NCBI RefSeq assembly: GCF_007197555.1 | Contig: NZ_CP041614.1 | Span: 496,001 to 560,000 of the forward strand | DNA length: 64,000 nt | Direction of reading: 5' to 3' | DNA from: Shewanella psychropiezotolerans | Lineage (GTDB): Bacteria; Pseudomonadota; Gammaproteobacteria; Enterobacterales; Shewanellaceae | Shown here: positions 27,839-37,364 of the stretch, one piece after another | Position numbering within the stretch: the stretch's first letter is position 1 | How the letters are laid out: each line of letters starts with the position of its first letter | Notes under the pieces: model-generated | What the model was told of the DNA's origin: nothing | What the model saw: the letters and a program-made list of their open reading frames with translations, nothing else | Databases searched by the model: none | Translations under genes and position numbers: made by a program

Positions 27839-28783
27839 ATGAAAACTGAAGATATTTCCCTGTTCCATCGCATCGTAGAAACGGGGAGTTTAGTAGAAGC
27901 TTCGGATCTGCTGAATCTGCCTAAGTCGACCGTGAGCCGCCGTCTGCAGGCATTAGAAGATGAGCTTAAGGTTAAATTATTTCATCGTCAGAGCCGAGCC
28001 ATGACGTTAACGGCTTCGGGGAGCCATTTCTACGACAAAACCTTAGCAATCCTCGGGGATCTTGAGCAGACTCTGGTGGAGCTCACGGATACTCAAGCCG
28101 AGATTGGCGGCCACCTACGTATCCTCATGTTTCCCGTGCCCGAGCTACTGGATATTGCCAATGGCATTTTCGAGTTTATGGATCATCACCCTGAGCTCAC
28201 CGTCGAGCTGATTGTCAGCACTGATCCTCAGGATATGATCCGTAACAATATCGATCTCGCCTTTATGGTAGAAGATTCATTTAATGAAAATGAGATGGTG
28301 GCGCGAGAGGTGATCAGCGAAGAGCTGCATTTTGTTGCCAGTCCGGATTATCTGGCCAAGGCTGGCACGCCTGTGTTGCCAGAGGAGCTCGAGCTGCATA
28401 ACTCTATACTGTTTCGTTACCCTAACGGTCGAATTTTCAATGAAGTCCCCTTCGGCAATGATATGAAGATAGCGGTGAAAGGTAACTTGTGTCTCAATAG
28501 TATTCAGCTCTGTCTGGAAGCGAGCCTAACTGGCCGGGGTATTGCTTTTTTGCCCACAAAGCTGACTCGTGAGTATGTTGAGCGAGGTGAGCTGACTATG
28601 TTGTTTGAAGATGTAGAGCCTTACGTCGGCAAGTGCTACCTGGTCTATCCTTCAAGACGTTTCATCAGCTTAGCGAGCCAGAGGTTTATCGACCACATGC
28701 TAGGCGCGCTTGAGCGTTGTAGTGCGGGTAAAGGTTGCGGAAGGGAGGAACGGCTACGTGGATCTATTAAGTCATGGGTCTAA
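27839..28783 (+). CDS. LysR family transcriptional regulator
   Basis: Protein of 314 residues. The N-terminal winged helix-turn-helix (about 1-60) is EDISLFHRIVETGSLVEASD followed by LPKSTVSRRLQALE. The C-terminal substrate-binding domain extends to about 295, followed by a short basic tail (GCGREERLRGSIKSWV). Divergent from the RND adaptor and pump genes, of which it is the likely regulator, acting at the dyad 27715-27735. A degenerate second copy of its last 180 bases follows. Confidence 0.88.
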   Translation: MKTEDISLFHRIVETGSLVEASDLLNLPKSTVSRRLQALEDELKVKLFHRQSRAMTLTASGSHFYDKTLAILGDLEQTLVELTDTQAEIGGHLRILMFPVPELLDIANGIFEFMDHHPELTVELIVSTDPQDMIRNNIDLAFMVEDSFNENEMVAREVISEELHFVASPDYLAKAGTPVLPEELELHNSILFRYPNGRIFNEVPFGNDMKIAVKGNLCLNSIQLCLEASLTGRGIAFLPTKLTREYVERGELTMLFEDVEPYVGKCYLVYPSRRFISLASQRFIDHMLGALERCSAGKGCGREERLRGSIKSWV

Positions 28784-28794
28784 CTTAAGCCAAA

Positions 28795-28977
28795 TTTGAA
28801 GATGTAGAATCATATAATGTTGGCAAGTGCTACCTGGTCTACCCTTCAAGACGTTTCATCAGCTTAGCGAGCCAGAGGTTTATCGACCACATGCTAGGCG
28901 CGCTTGAGCGTTGTAGTGCGGGTAAAGGTTGCGGCCGAGAAGAGCGGCTACGTGGATCTATCAAGTCCTGGGTTTAA
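28795..28977 (+). pseudogene. Tandem partial duplicate of the lysR 3' end
   Basis: These 183 bases repeat 28604-28783 with one extra codon and scattered changes. They encode the same C-terminal residues (GKCYLVYPSRRFISLASQRF onward) in an open frame ending at TAA 28975. There is no start codon or DNA-binding part. It arose by local duplication with a period of about 191 bases. Confidence 0.9.
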
Positions 28978-29184
28978 TGAAGCCCAGGACCTAGGGTCTA
29001 GGCTTTAGATCCTAGGAACTCGTACCTTTTCCATTACCTATCCCCCTGGTTATTTGTTAATCTAAATAAACAAATAAATGACAGCGCTGTCACCTGCTTC
29101 GCTGTCTGATGCTCTTAGCTGTAAATGACCACGGGTGAGAATGAACTAATACCAATCGGTATAAGACAGATAGGGATATAGAAT

Positions 29185-30819
29185 ATGATGTTGATTGAGT
29201 CTAAGCAAAGGTCACAGGCAATCGAAAATAGTGAACGACCGATATTGTCAGAGAGCGTGTTACTGTTAATCTGGGTGTTAGCCTCCCTGTTATTATCGGC
29301 CTGTGGGGGAAGCAGTGGCTCAACGGCTAAGGTGCCTGTCGATACAACGTCTATTAGCTCTGGCAGCACGGATAACTCTGGCAATAATGATTCTGGTAAT
29401 GGAAAAACCCCAAGGGCGAGTGTCACGCTAGCTGGTGTCGATTATCAACCCATCTTGGATGAACTCGCTCTGCCAACCTACTGGGCAATTGATAGTGAGC
29501 CAAGTGAAGAGATGTTATCAGGACTTAACGCTCAATTAGCCAGGCTTTCCAATGCCTTCTCTAGCCAATTTACGCTCGACACTTTTGTTTTAGGCATCAA
29601 GCTAGATCCGCTGCAAACTCAAGCTTTTATTATCGACATTTCTAGCTCCGAACTAGGTCAGAGTCGAGTGATCTTGACCCTTGCTGTAGTCCCTGAAGAT
29701 AGCGTCCTTACTCAGCCTTTGGCTAGGGCTATCTATCTGGCCTTAAGACAGGCTCATCAAGTTGAAGATGGTCTGCTGGGCAAACTAGTGAGTAACGGAT
29801 TAGCACTGCATTTTATTGAGTCAAAGCTCAAGCCTGCTCATTTATACCAAGAGACAGAATTGATAGGTGTAGCACTCAATGATGCAATCACTCAGGCTAA
29901 GTCAGCTATCGATAATGAAATTGATAACGGCACTGGTGTCGATGTTTGGTTTGATGGGACAGAACCGAAAGATGATGGTATTGCCTGGAAGCTAGGTTAT
30001 TACTTAGTGGAGCAGCATTTCAGCCGTTATCCAGGCAGCGATGCCAGCAATGCATTCTCACTGGACCCTGGGCTATTTCGGATTAACTTAGCTTCGTCGA
30101 TAACAGTGAATCATAAGGATGAGCAATACGTCAGAACTGGCGATGTGGCTAATCAAGTCGAGATCAGTGAGCTTACCAGGCAGGCCAGTGACTATATCGG
30201 GGCCTATTTTCTTGAGGGGTGGAATCGAGACAAGCTTATCGCTTTAACCTTCGATGATGGCCCCTCTATCTATACCACCCAGATTTTAGATCTCTTGGCT
30301 CAGTATAAGATCCCGGCCAGCTTCTTCTGGATGGGTCAAAACATGAAGTCCAATCAAGCCATTATGTCGCGAGCCTTAGCCGAGGGGCACACACTAGCAA
30401 ACCACAGTTGGAGCCACCCTCATGGGCGCTCATTGACGAATAATGATCTGTGGCAAACGCAAATACTGAAAACCAATGAGTTGTTTGAAACTATGTTAGG
30501 TATTTCACCTCGCTTCTATCGTCCACCCTATGGCGAGATCACTGATGAGCAAGTAGCCTTCCTGGACGAAAAAGGCATGAAAGTGATTTTATGGTCGGTG
30601 GACACCCGAGACTGGAACTCACCTATAGTCACGGTAGAGAATATCAGTGATGTGATGATCAATAATCTGCATCCCGAGGTGATTAACCTGATGCACGACG
30701 CTGGTGGCAACAGGACAAATACCGTCGATGCTCTGCCTGCCGTTATCGATTACTACCGCAGCCAAGGGTATCGATTCGTTAATCTGGAGACCATGCTTGG
30801 GATTAGTGATAAAAGCTAA
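29185..30819 (+). CDS. Polysaccharide deacetylase (NodB) lipoprotein with an extra N-terminal domain
   Basis: Protein of 544 residues. A lipobox LLSAC at about 36-40 is followed by a Ser/Gly/Asn linker. A middle domain (about 75-330) resembles DUF2268-type predicted zinc proteases in its later part (LVSNGLALHFIE and AWKLGYYLVEQHF). It lacks a HExxH motif, so it is probably inactive. The C-terminal NodB domain (about 350-535) has the metal and catalytic motifs TFDDGPS, HSWSHP and RPPYG, and a late LMHDAG. It would remove acetyl groups from a surface or cell-wall polysaccharide at the outer membrane. The start may be 29185 or the next codon, also ATG. Confidence 0.85.
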   Translation: MMLIESKQRSQAIENSERPILSESVLLLIWVLASLLLSACGGSSGSTAKVPVDTTSISSGSTDNSGNNDSGNGKTPRASVTLAGVDYQPILDELALPTYWAIDSEPSEEMLSGLNAQLARLSNAFSSQFTLDTFVLGIKLDPLQTQAFIIDISSSELGQSRVILTLAVVPEDSVLTQPLARAIYLALRQAHQVEDGLLGKLVSNGLALHFIESKLKPAHLYQETELIGVALNDAITQAKSAIDNEIDNGTGVDVWFDGTEPKDDGIAWKLGYYLVEQHFSRYPGSDASNAFSLDPGLFRINLASSITVNHKDEQYVRTGDVANQVEISELTRQASDYIGAYFLEGWNRDKLIALTFDDGPSIYTTQILDLLAQYKIPASFFWMGQNMKSNQAIMSRALAEGHTLANHSWSHPHGRSLTNNDLWQTQILKTNELFETMLGISPRFYRPPYGEITDEQVAFLDEKGMKVILWSVDTRDWNSPIVTVENISDVMINNLHPEVINLMHDAGGNRTNTVDALPAVIDYYRSQGYRFVNLETMLGISDKS

Positions 30820-30842
30820 CACAGTAGGAACGCCGAAAGTGG

Positions 30843-30874
30843 TTACGGATAACGGAACACTTAGTTATCCGTAA
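30843..30874. terminator. Hairpin between convergent genes
   Basis: TTACGGATAAC, ten-base loop, GTTATCCGTAA: an 11-bp perfect stem. It has no clear T-run, so termination is likely but not certain. Confidence 0.5.
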
Positions 30875-30887
30875 GCTTACACAGGTG

Positions 30888-31439
30888 TTATAAAAACTCA
30901 ATGGAATCGAGGAAAGCCATGGCGGTATTTTCCTCTTGTGTATCACTGTAGCTGGCCATAAAGACCAGTAGATGTTCGCCGACAATAAACACCTGCTGTA
31001 CTAAGGTGAATTCTTTCTCTTGAGCCGTCATTTTCATCGTCATCTGGTAGCCCCGCTTGCCATTTTGATCGATAAAACCACGATCCTGTTTGACGGAAAA
31101 GCTTTTGCCAGCAATATTGCCGTAGATAGAACCTAATTGATCAAACTTCTGGTATTCATCAGGGATGAACTCTATGTCGGACTCCTCAAAGTTCTCCATG
31201 GTTGAGCTCACGGACATCGCGACCATAACAATTGGCTTCTCTTTGCTTTTAGGAGCGATAATTGACTCTATATCAGAGGTGGTATCCGTGCTGCGACTGA
31301 CTTGAGATCCGCTTAGCATTTTAACTTTTACGGGGACAGACGAGAGATGGTAGCCTGTGAGGGGGAGGGCGGCAAACCACTGTTGATAAACAAAGGTGAT
31401 GATTACAGCGATAACAGTGATTTTAAAGAGATTATACAT
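30888..31439 (-). CDS. Membrane-anchored protein of unknown function
   Basis: Protein of 183 residues with one N-terminal transmembrane anchor (about 4-22) and a periplasmic domain of about 150 residues of mixed strand and helix. It has no Cys and no catalytic motif. The family was not recognised. Alone on the minus strand, converging with the deacetylase gene. Confidence 0.6.
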   Translation of the reverse strand: MYNLFKITVIAVIITFVYQQWFAALPLTGYHLSSVPVKVKMLSGSQVSRSTDTTSDIESIIAPKSKEKPIVMVAMSVSSTMENFEESDIEFIPDEYQKFDQLGSIYGNIAGKSFSVKQDRGFIDQNGKRGYQMTMKMTAQEKEFTLVQQVFIVGEHLLVFMASYSDTQEENTAMAFLDSIEFL

Positions 31440-31577
31440 ATCTATCCTTACATTCCATGTATGAGGCTAACAGTGCTATTCCGATACAATATTACTGTTT
31501 TAACAATAGAAAAGCTATTACGCATGTAGGTTAGTCTAAGCTTGCTTCGCTCTGTCTTGAGCCACTTATTAGCCTTC

Positions 31578-32243
31578 TTAGTCCGGCGCGACTATGATCC
31601 CCAGTGGTGTCAGCAGTTGCTCCTGCTGCCACTGGTTTATCATCACGCCCTCGAGCTTGACGTTGCGGGGATCCAGTCCATCCAGTTCCACCCTGCATAA
31701 GTTACTGCCTTCTAGCTCGAATGTGCCCCATTGTGATTGGGAGAACTCGCCGCCGCTGAGATCTGATCCCTTCATAGATGCGCCGAGTAGGTTAGCGCCG
31801 CGCCAGCGATTGTCCATCAGGTCGCACTTCTCTAATTTGGCCGACTCTAAATTGGCGTAAGAGAGGTTAGATTCCGTGATGTAGGCGCTGCAGAAGAAGG
31901 TCTTGTGGGTGATCTGGTTAGCAAAGCTGGCCCGGGCGAAGTCCGCACCTTGTAGGTTGCATTCCCTAAGCTCGATACCGAAACAGCGAGCCCCGATAAA
32001 TAGCGCCATGCTCAGGTTACAGTGTTTGAAGCTGGCGCTAATAAGAGTGGCATAATTGAAGTTACAGCCTTCACTCGTGCCCGTCTCGACGAACCTGCAA
32101 TTAATAAAGCAGGCATCGGTCAGATCGGCGCGACTGAAATCACAGCGATAAAATTCACAGCGTTCGAACCTGGCATCCTGCAGATCTTCGCCACTGAAGT
32201 TAGCATCGACAAATGTTTTGTCTGTGTAAGTATCAGGCTGCAT
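31578..32243 (-). CDS. qnr: Qnr family pentapeptide-repeat protein (QnrA-like)
   Basis: Protein of 221 residues made of repeated A(D/N)LXX/FXXCXF five-residue units forming a right-handed beta-helix. Qnr proteins of this type mimic DNA and protect gyrase and topoisomerase IV from quinolones. Beyond the repeats, the family-specific blocks are present: CFGIELRECNLQGADF, THKTFFCSAYI, the DLDGLDPR-like LDGLDPRNVKLEGV, and the dimer end QWQQEQLLTPLGIIV. These are very close to QnrA (218 residues). It starts 21 bases after the stop of a MATE exporter gene on the same strand. The sequence does not show whether it gives measurable resistance. Confidence 0.9.
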   Translation of the reverse strand: MQPDTYTDKTFVDANFSGEDLQDARFERCEFYRCDFSRADLTDACFINCRFVETGTSEGCNFNYATLISASFKHCNLSMALFIGARCFGIELRECNLQGADFARASFANQITHKTFFCSAYITESNLSYANLESAKLEKCDLMDNRWRGANLLGASMKGSDLSGGEFSQSQWGTFELEGSNLCRVELDGLDPRNVKLEGVMINQWQQEQLLTPLGIIVAPD

Positions 32244-32264
32244 ATCAGTCAGTTACCTTTCGCG

Positions 32265-33641
32265 TTATTTTTTAGTTTCAGGGGCATAAGCTTGTGTGTA
32301 TTTTAGCTGCTCCGGCTCGGAGATATTTTTCGCCAGAATATAACAGGCGATACCCATCAGGGTGTTAGTGATAGGCAATGCCAGTAGCAGGCCTTTGACA
32401 CCACCCAGGTAAGACCCCAGAGCGGCCAAAGGCAGCATGATCAGAAACAGGCGACACACATTGAGGACCAGAGAGCTCATGGGTCTGTGGTAGGCATTGA
32501 GTGATGTGGCCATCAAGATAACGATACCCAGGGGACCGTAGGCGGCGGGGATCATTAAGATATAGAAAGACAACCACTCTACGACTTGAGGGTCGCCACT
32601 GAATAACTGAGCAATTGGCTCGGCTAATAGTAGCAGTGGCAGGTAGAGCAAGGTCTGAAACACCAAAATAAATTTGAGTGATAGCAGCAAGGCATCACGG
32701 GCACGTTCGGTCTGACCCGCGCCTAAGTTTTGGGCGATAAAGGGCACCAGGCTGGATGATAATGCCATCACGGCTATTAATAATACGGACTCGATACGGA
32801 TCCCGGCGCCGAAGGCGGCGACTGCACCATGATCGATACGGGCTAGCATGGCCATGATCATCGCATTGGCGAGTGGGTTGAGTAGGTTCATCAGGGCCGC
32901 AGGCTGAGCGATATGAGCCAGCTGTTTCCAGTTGCACTTGAGGCGCTCAATGTTGAGGTCGGCAAACTCCACTAAGTGACGCTTAAATATTAACAGATAG
33001 CTGGATAACGACAGGGCTACCGCCCAGGAAATAACCGTGGCTATGGCCGCGCCTTGGATCTCTAGTCTGGGAAAAGGGCCGATGCCGAAGATAAGCAGGG
33101 GATCGAGAATAAGGTTAATCAAGGCCGCCAACATCATAATCTTAGCCGGTGAGCGAGTGTCTCCCGTGGCACGCAGTCCCTGATTACCAACCATGAGCAG
33201 CACCAACAGAGGGGCTCCCAGATACCAGATAAACATGTAGTCATCTATCAGTGGCAGGCTGGAGTCATTGGCGCCCAGCAGGCTAAATAACGGGCCCATG
33301 CACAGGCTACCCAGCATGGAGATAAGCGCAGTCAGCATAAAGGTCAGTAACAATGAGTCATGCAGAAACACCTTGGCCTTATCTGCCTGACCACCGCCTA
33401 TGAGACGGCCTAAGTTAGTCGACACACCGGCGCCTATACCTATGGCTATGCTGGATATAATCAGAGTCACTGGGAAGGTGAAGCTGATGGCCGCCAGAGA
33501 TTCGGTGCCTAACTGACTGATAAAAAATGTGTCGACTAGGCTGAACCCAAGAATGGTCAAGATACCAATCAGGTTTGGGAGGCTCATATTTAGCAGTACA
33601 CGACCGATTGGCTGGGTGAGCAGCCCGTGTCTGTCTTTCAT
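32265..33641 (-). CDS. MATE family multidrug exporter
   Basis: Protein of 458 residues with about 12 transmembrane helices. The MATE features are the N-terminal PIGRVLLNMSLPNLIG, the TM2-3 block TFFISQLGTESLAAISF, and the duplicated half with AFGAGIRIESVLL. MATE proteins export cationic drugs, often fluoroquinolones, using a sodium or proton gradient. The substrate here is unproven. Directly upstream of the qnr-like gene on the same strand, so probably one transcript. No clear ribosome site precedes its ATG. Confidence 0.9.
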   Translation of the reverse strand: MKDRHGLLTQPIGRVLLNMSLPNLIGILTILGFSLVDTFFISQLGTESLAAISFTFPVTLIISSIAIGIGAGVSTNLGRLIGGGQADKAKVFLHDSLLLTFMLTALISMLGSLCMGPLFSLLGANDSSLPLIDDYMFIWYLGAPLLVLLMVGNQGLRATGDTRSPAKIMMLAALINLILDPLLIFGIGPFPRLEIQGAAIATVISWAVALSLSSYLLIFKRHLVEFADLNIERLKCNWKQLAHIAQPAALMNLLNPLANAMIMAMLARIDHGAVAAFGAGIRIESVLLIAVMALSSSLVPFIAQNLGAGQTERARDALLLSLKFILVFQTLLYLPLLLLAEPIAQLFSGDPQVVEWLSFYILMIPAAYGPLGIVILMATSLNAYHRPMSSLVLNVCRLFLIMLPLAALGSYLGGVKGLLLALPITNTLMGIACYILAKNISEPEQLKYTQAYAPETKK

Positions 33642-33743
33642 GGAGAAGTCTTGTCTTGTCTACTGGAGGAGGGCAATTCTATCAGGATTGGTGCTGCTTT
33701 TATAAAAGCCGGATAAAAAAAGTGAGATTATTTTTGTAAAGAC

Positions 33744-33771
33744 CTTGGTTCTCATCTAGATGGCCCCATAT
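33744..33771 (+). promoter_or_regulatory. Sigma-32 (heat-shock) promoter of groES-groEL
   Basis: CTTGGTT (-35), 13-base spacer, CCCCATAT (-10), about 100 bases before groES. It matches the RpoH consensus CTTGAAA-N13/14-CCCCATNT at most positions. Confidence 0.85.
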
Positions 33772-33870
33772 ATCCAACATCAAGCGACGTAATTTACAGA
33801 TAATTTTGTCGTAAAATTTTTTATTTGCCTGCCTTAATATGTTGGGCAAAATCATTAGGAGAGTCCATAG

Positions 33871-34161
33871 ATGAACATTCGTCCATTACATGACCGTGTC
33901 ATAGTTAAGCGTTCTGAAGTTGAATCAAAATCTGCTGGTGGCATCGTACTGACAGGTAGTGCTGCCGAGCAATCGACTCGCGGTGAAGTTCTTGCAATAG
34001 GCAATGGCCGAATTCTTGAGAATGGTTCTGTTCAACCACTAGACGTAAAAGTGGGTGACATAGTGATCTTCAACGAAGGTTACGGCGTGAAGAAAGAGAA
34101 GATTGATGGTGAAGAAGTTCTGATCCTTTCAGAATCTGACCTAATGGCTGTAGTGAGCTAA
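33871..34161 (+). CDS. groES: Co-chaperonin GroES
   Basis: Protein of 96 residues, the 10-kDa heptameric lid of the GroEL chamber. N-terminal [14 protein letters not shown], the mobile-loop region [18 protein letters not shown] and the domain end ESDLMAVV are typical. AGGAGAG precedes the ATG. First gene of the groESL operon under a heat-shock promoter. Confidence 0.98.
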   Translation: MNIRPLHDRVIVKRSEVESKSAGGIVLTGSAAEQSTRGEVLAIGNGRILENGSVQPLDVKVGDIVIFNEGYGVKKEKIDGEEVLILSESDLMAVVS

Positions 34162-34213
34162 GCACTTGCTAAGAACTCATTAAGTTTCAGCATCCCATTC
34201 AAACAAATTTTAA

Positions 34214-35866
<1,653 letters not shown>

Positions 35867-35887
35867 TTTTTGCTTTTTTGACTGGTC

Positions 35888-35970
35888 TAAATCGGTGATT
35901 ACGGCGTTGCTGTTCGCTCGCGTAAGAAAGACTACGCGTCGCTCACAGCGCCTTGTACTAACACGATTTA
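35888..35970. repeat. Long imperfect palindrome downstream of groEL
   Basis: Outer arms TAAATCG / CGATTTA enclose matching inner blocks (GGCG-TTGCTG-TTCGCT-CGCGTA against TACGCG-TCGCTC-ACAGC-GCC). Together they form one imperfect hairpin of about 83 bases around AGAAAGAC. It looks like an interspersed repeat rather than a terminator. Confidence 0.5.
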
Positions 35971-36040
35971 TCCTTCGCCAAAATTAGCAAAAAATCATTG
36001 CTGGTCTAAAGCCTCATTTCTTGAAAAAGAGTAATTAAAT

Positions 36041-36064
36041 CCTCGATATTGAAAAATATCGGGG
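36041..36064 (+). terminator. Terminator of the groESL operon
   Basis: CCTCGATATT, GAAA tetraloop, AATATCGGGG (one G-T pair), followed by ATTTTTG. Confidence 0.85.
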
Positions 36065-36105
36065 ATTTTTGTTTTCTAGCTGTCAGCGCAACTGATTACA
36101 CCGTC

Positions 36106-36132
36106 ATTCCGGCAATGTTTTTAGGCCGGAAT
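36106..36132. repeat. CATTCCGGC-type interspersed hairpin
   Basis: ATTCCGGC (36106-36113) and GCCGGAAT (36125-36132) with a 11-base loop, within CGTCATTCCGGC...CCGGAATCTAGC. This form is common among REP-like bacterial repeats. Confidence 0.6.
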
Positions 36133-36332
36133 CTAGCTTTTAGCTAAATGTGCTCTGACCAAGTTTGTTTTCGAAGGCATTTATCCGCATTAATCCATCT
36201 ATCAAGCCCCGATTAAGGGGATTTTTTGCGAGTCAGGTAGCCTCTGAATCATTCACCTCTTGGGGCTGGTGGACTTGGTTATACGGTTTCTTCTATCTTA
36301 CTGTTTCTGTTAGTATTGCCATAGGAGGAGTT

Positions 36333-37319
36333 ATGGCAAATATATCTCATAGAGCAAAGTCTGTTATCGAAGAATACTTGAAGATGGGTCAAGGGTATTT
36401 ACTTGATTTCAGCGATAGAACTTTTAATGCGTTCTTTATGGACTTCGGTATAGATATGACTGAGGATAAATATTATCGGCTATCTTCTGGATCTAAAGCA
36501 AATAGGTTCAGGGTGCTTATGGAGGATGCCAGTAATGAAGAATTGGCCAATGTGCTTAGTTACCTCCTAGGTCAAAGGAAGCTACTAGATGAAAATACTC
36601 AGGGGTATGAAGCACAACCAGTTCTAGAGATGAGCTTTACTGATGTGATTAAGGAATTAGTCTCAGTAAATAAACAGATACCGCCATGGGAAAACCCTGT
36701 GGAAAAGAAGGTGCCTAATACTCTAACTAATCTCGTTGCTCAGTCATTAGTCAAAAGAAGAACACCGCGATCCAGTGCTGATACCCCTCTAGTGCTTTCC
36801 CCATTAATTACTCAGCAATCCTTTCAGCCTAGGCAGGAAAAGGTAAAAAGTGTTCAGAGTGAGGAACCGAAATCGTTAAAAAAAGTCTTTATCGTTCATG
36901 GTCATGATGAGCTGGTAACTCTTTCTGTTAAGTCATTTATTCAAGACTTAGGGCTTGTGCCGATTATATTAAGAAGTCAGGCAAGTGCGGGTCAAACTAT
37001 CCTTGAGAAACTGATTAGCTATGGAAAGGTTGATTATGCGATCATCCTATATACACATTGTGATGAAGGTAGAAAGGCTGGGGATACTGACTTTAAGCCG
37101 CGAGCAAGACAAAATGTCGTGTTCGAGCATGGGTATTTTATCGGTACGCTAGGACGAGATAAGGTAGCGGCGATTGTAAAGCAAGGTGTCGAGATTCAGA
37201 ATGATATCAGTGGCGTTGTTTATATAGGTTGGAGTGATGGTAGCGATTGGAAAACACAGCTAGTAATAGAGCTTGAAGCCGCTAAGCTTAAGGTTGATAG
37301 GGGGGCTGTGTTTAAGTAA
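36333..37319 (+). CDS. Probable abortive-infection protein: AbiJ-type N-terminal domain plus TIR-like domain
   Basis: Protein of 328 residues. Residues 1-80 match the small domain found at the start of AbiJ-like and other phage-defence proteins (EEYLKMGQGYLLDFSDRTF, then GSKANRFRVL). A charged linker with Pro-rich segments follows. Residues about 183-325 form the predicted nucleotide-binding TIR-like domain (KKVFIVHGHDE, DYAIILYTHCDEG, QNVVFEHGYFIG), which in related proteins destroys NAD when triggered. The ATG at 36333 has AGGAGG seven bases upstream. The same frame is open to a TTG at 36165 and would add a Trp-rich hydrophobic stretch. No nucleotide cyclase gene is adjacent, so it is probably a one-gene system. 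Defence is inference. Confidence 0.75.
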   Translation: MANISHRAKSVIEEYLKMGQGYLLDFSDRTFNAFFMDFGIDMTEDKYYRLSSGSKANRFRVLMEDASNEELANVLSYLLGQRKLLDENTQGYEAQPVLEMSFTDVIKELVSVNKQIPPWENPVEKKVPNTLTNLVAQSLVKRRTPRSSADTPLVLSPLITQQSFQPRQEKVKSVQSEEPKSLKKVFIVHGHDELVTLSVKSFIQDLGLVPIILRSQASAGQTILEKLISYGKVDYAIILYTHCDEGRKAGDTDFKPRARQNVVFEHGYFIGTLGRDKVAAIVKQGVEIQNDISGVVYIGWSDGSDWKTQLVIELEAAKLKVDRGAVFK

Positions 37320-37364
37320 TTATTCTGCTGAATAAGTGGGGTCAGGGACAAACCTCCCTAGACT

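Noticed and set aside
28989..29017. Terminator after the lysR duplicate
   Set aside because: CCTAGG-rich imperfect inverted repeat with a mismatch and no T-run; too weak to call.
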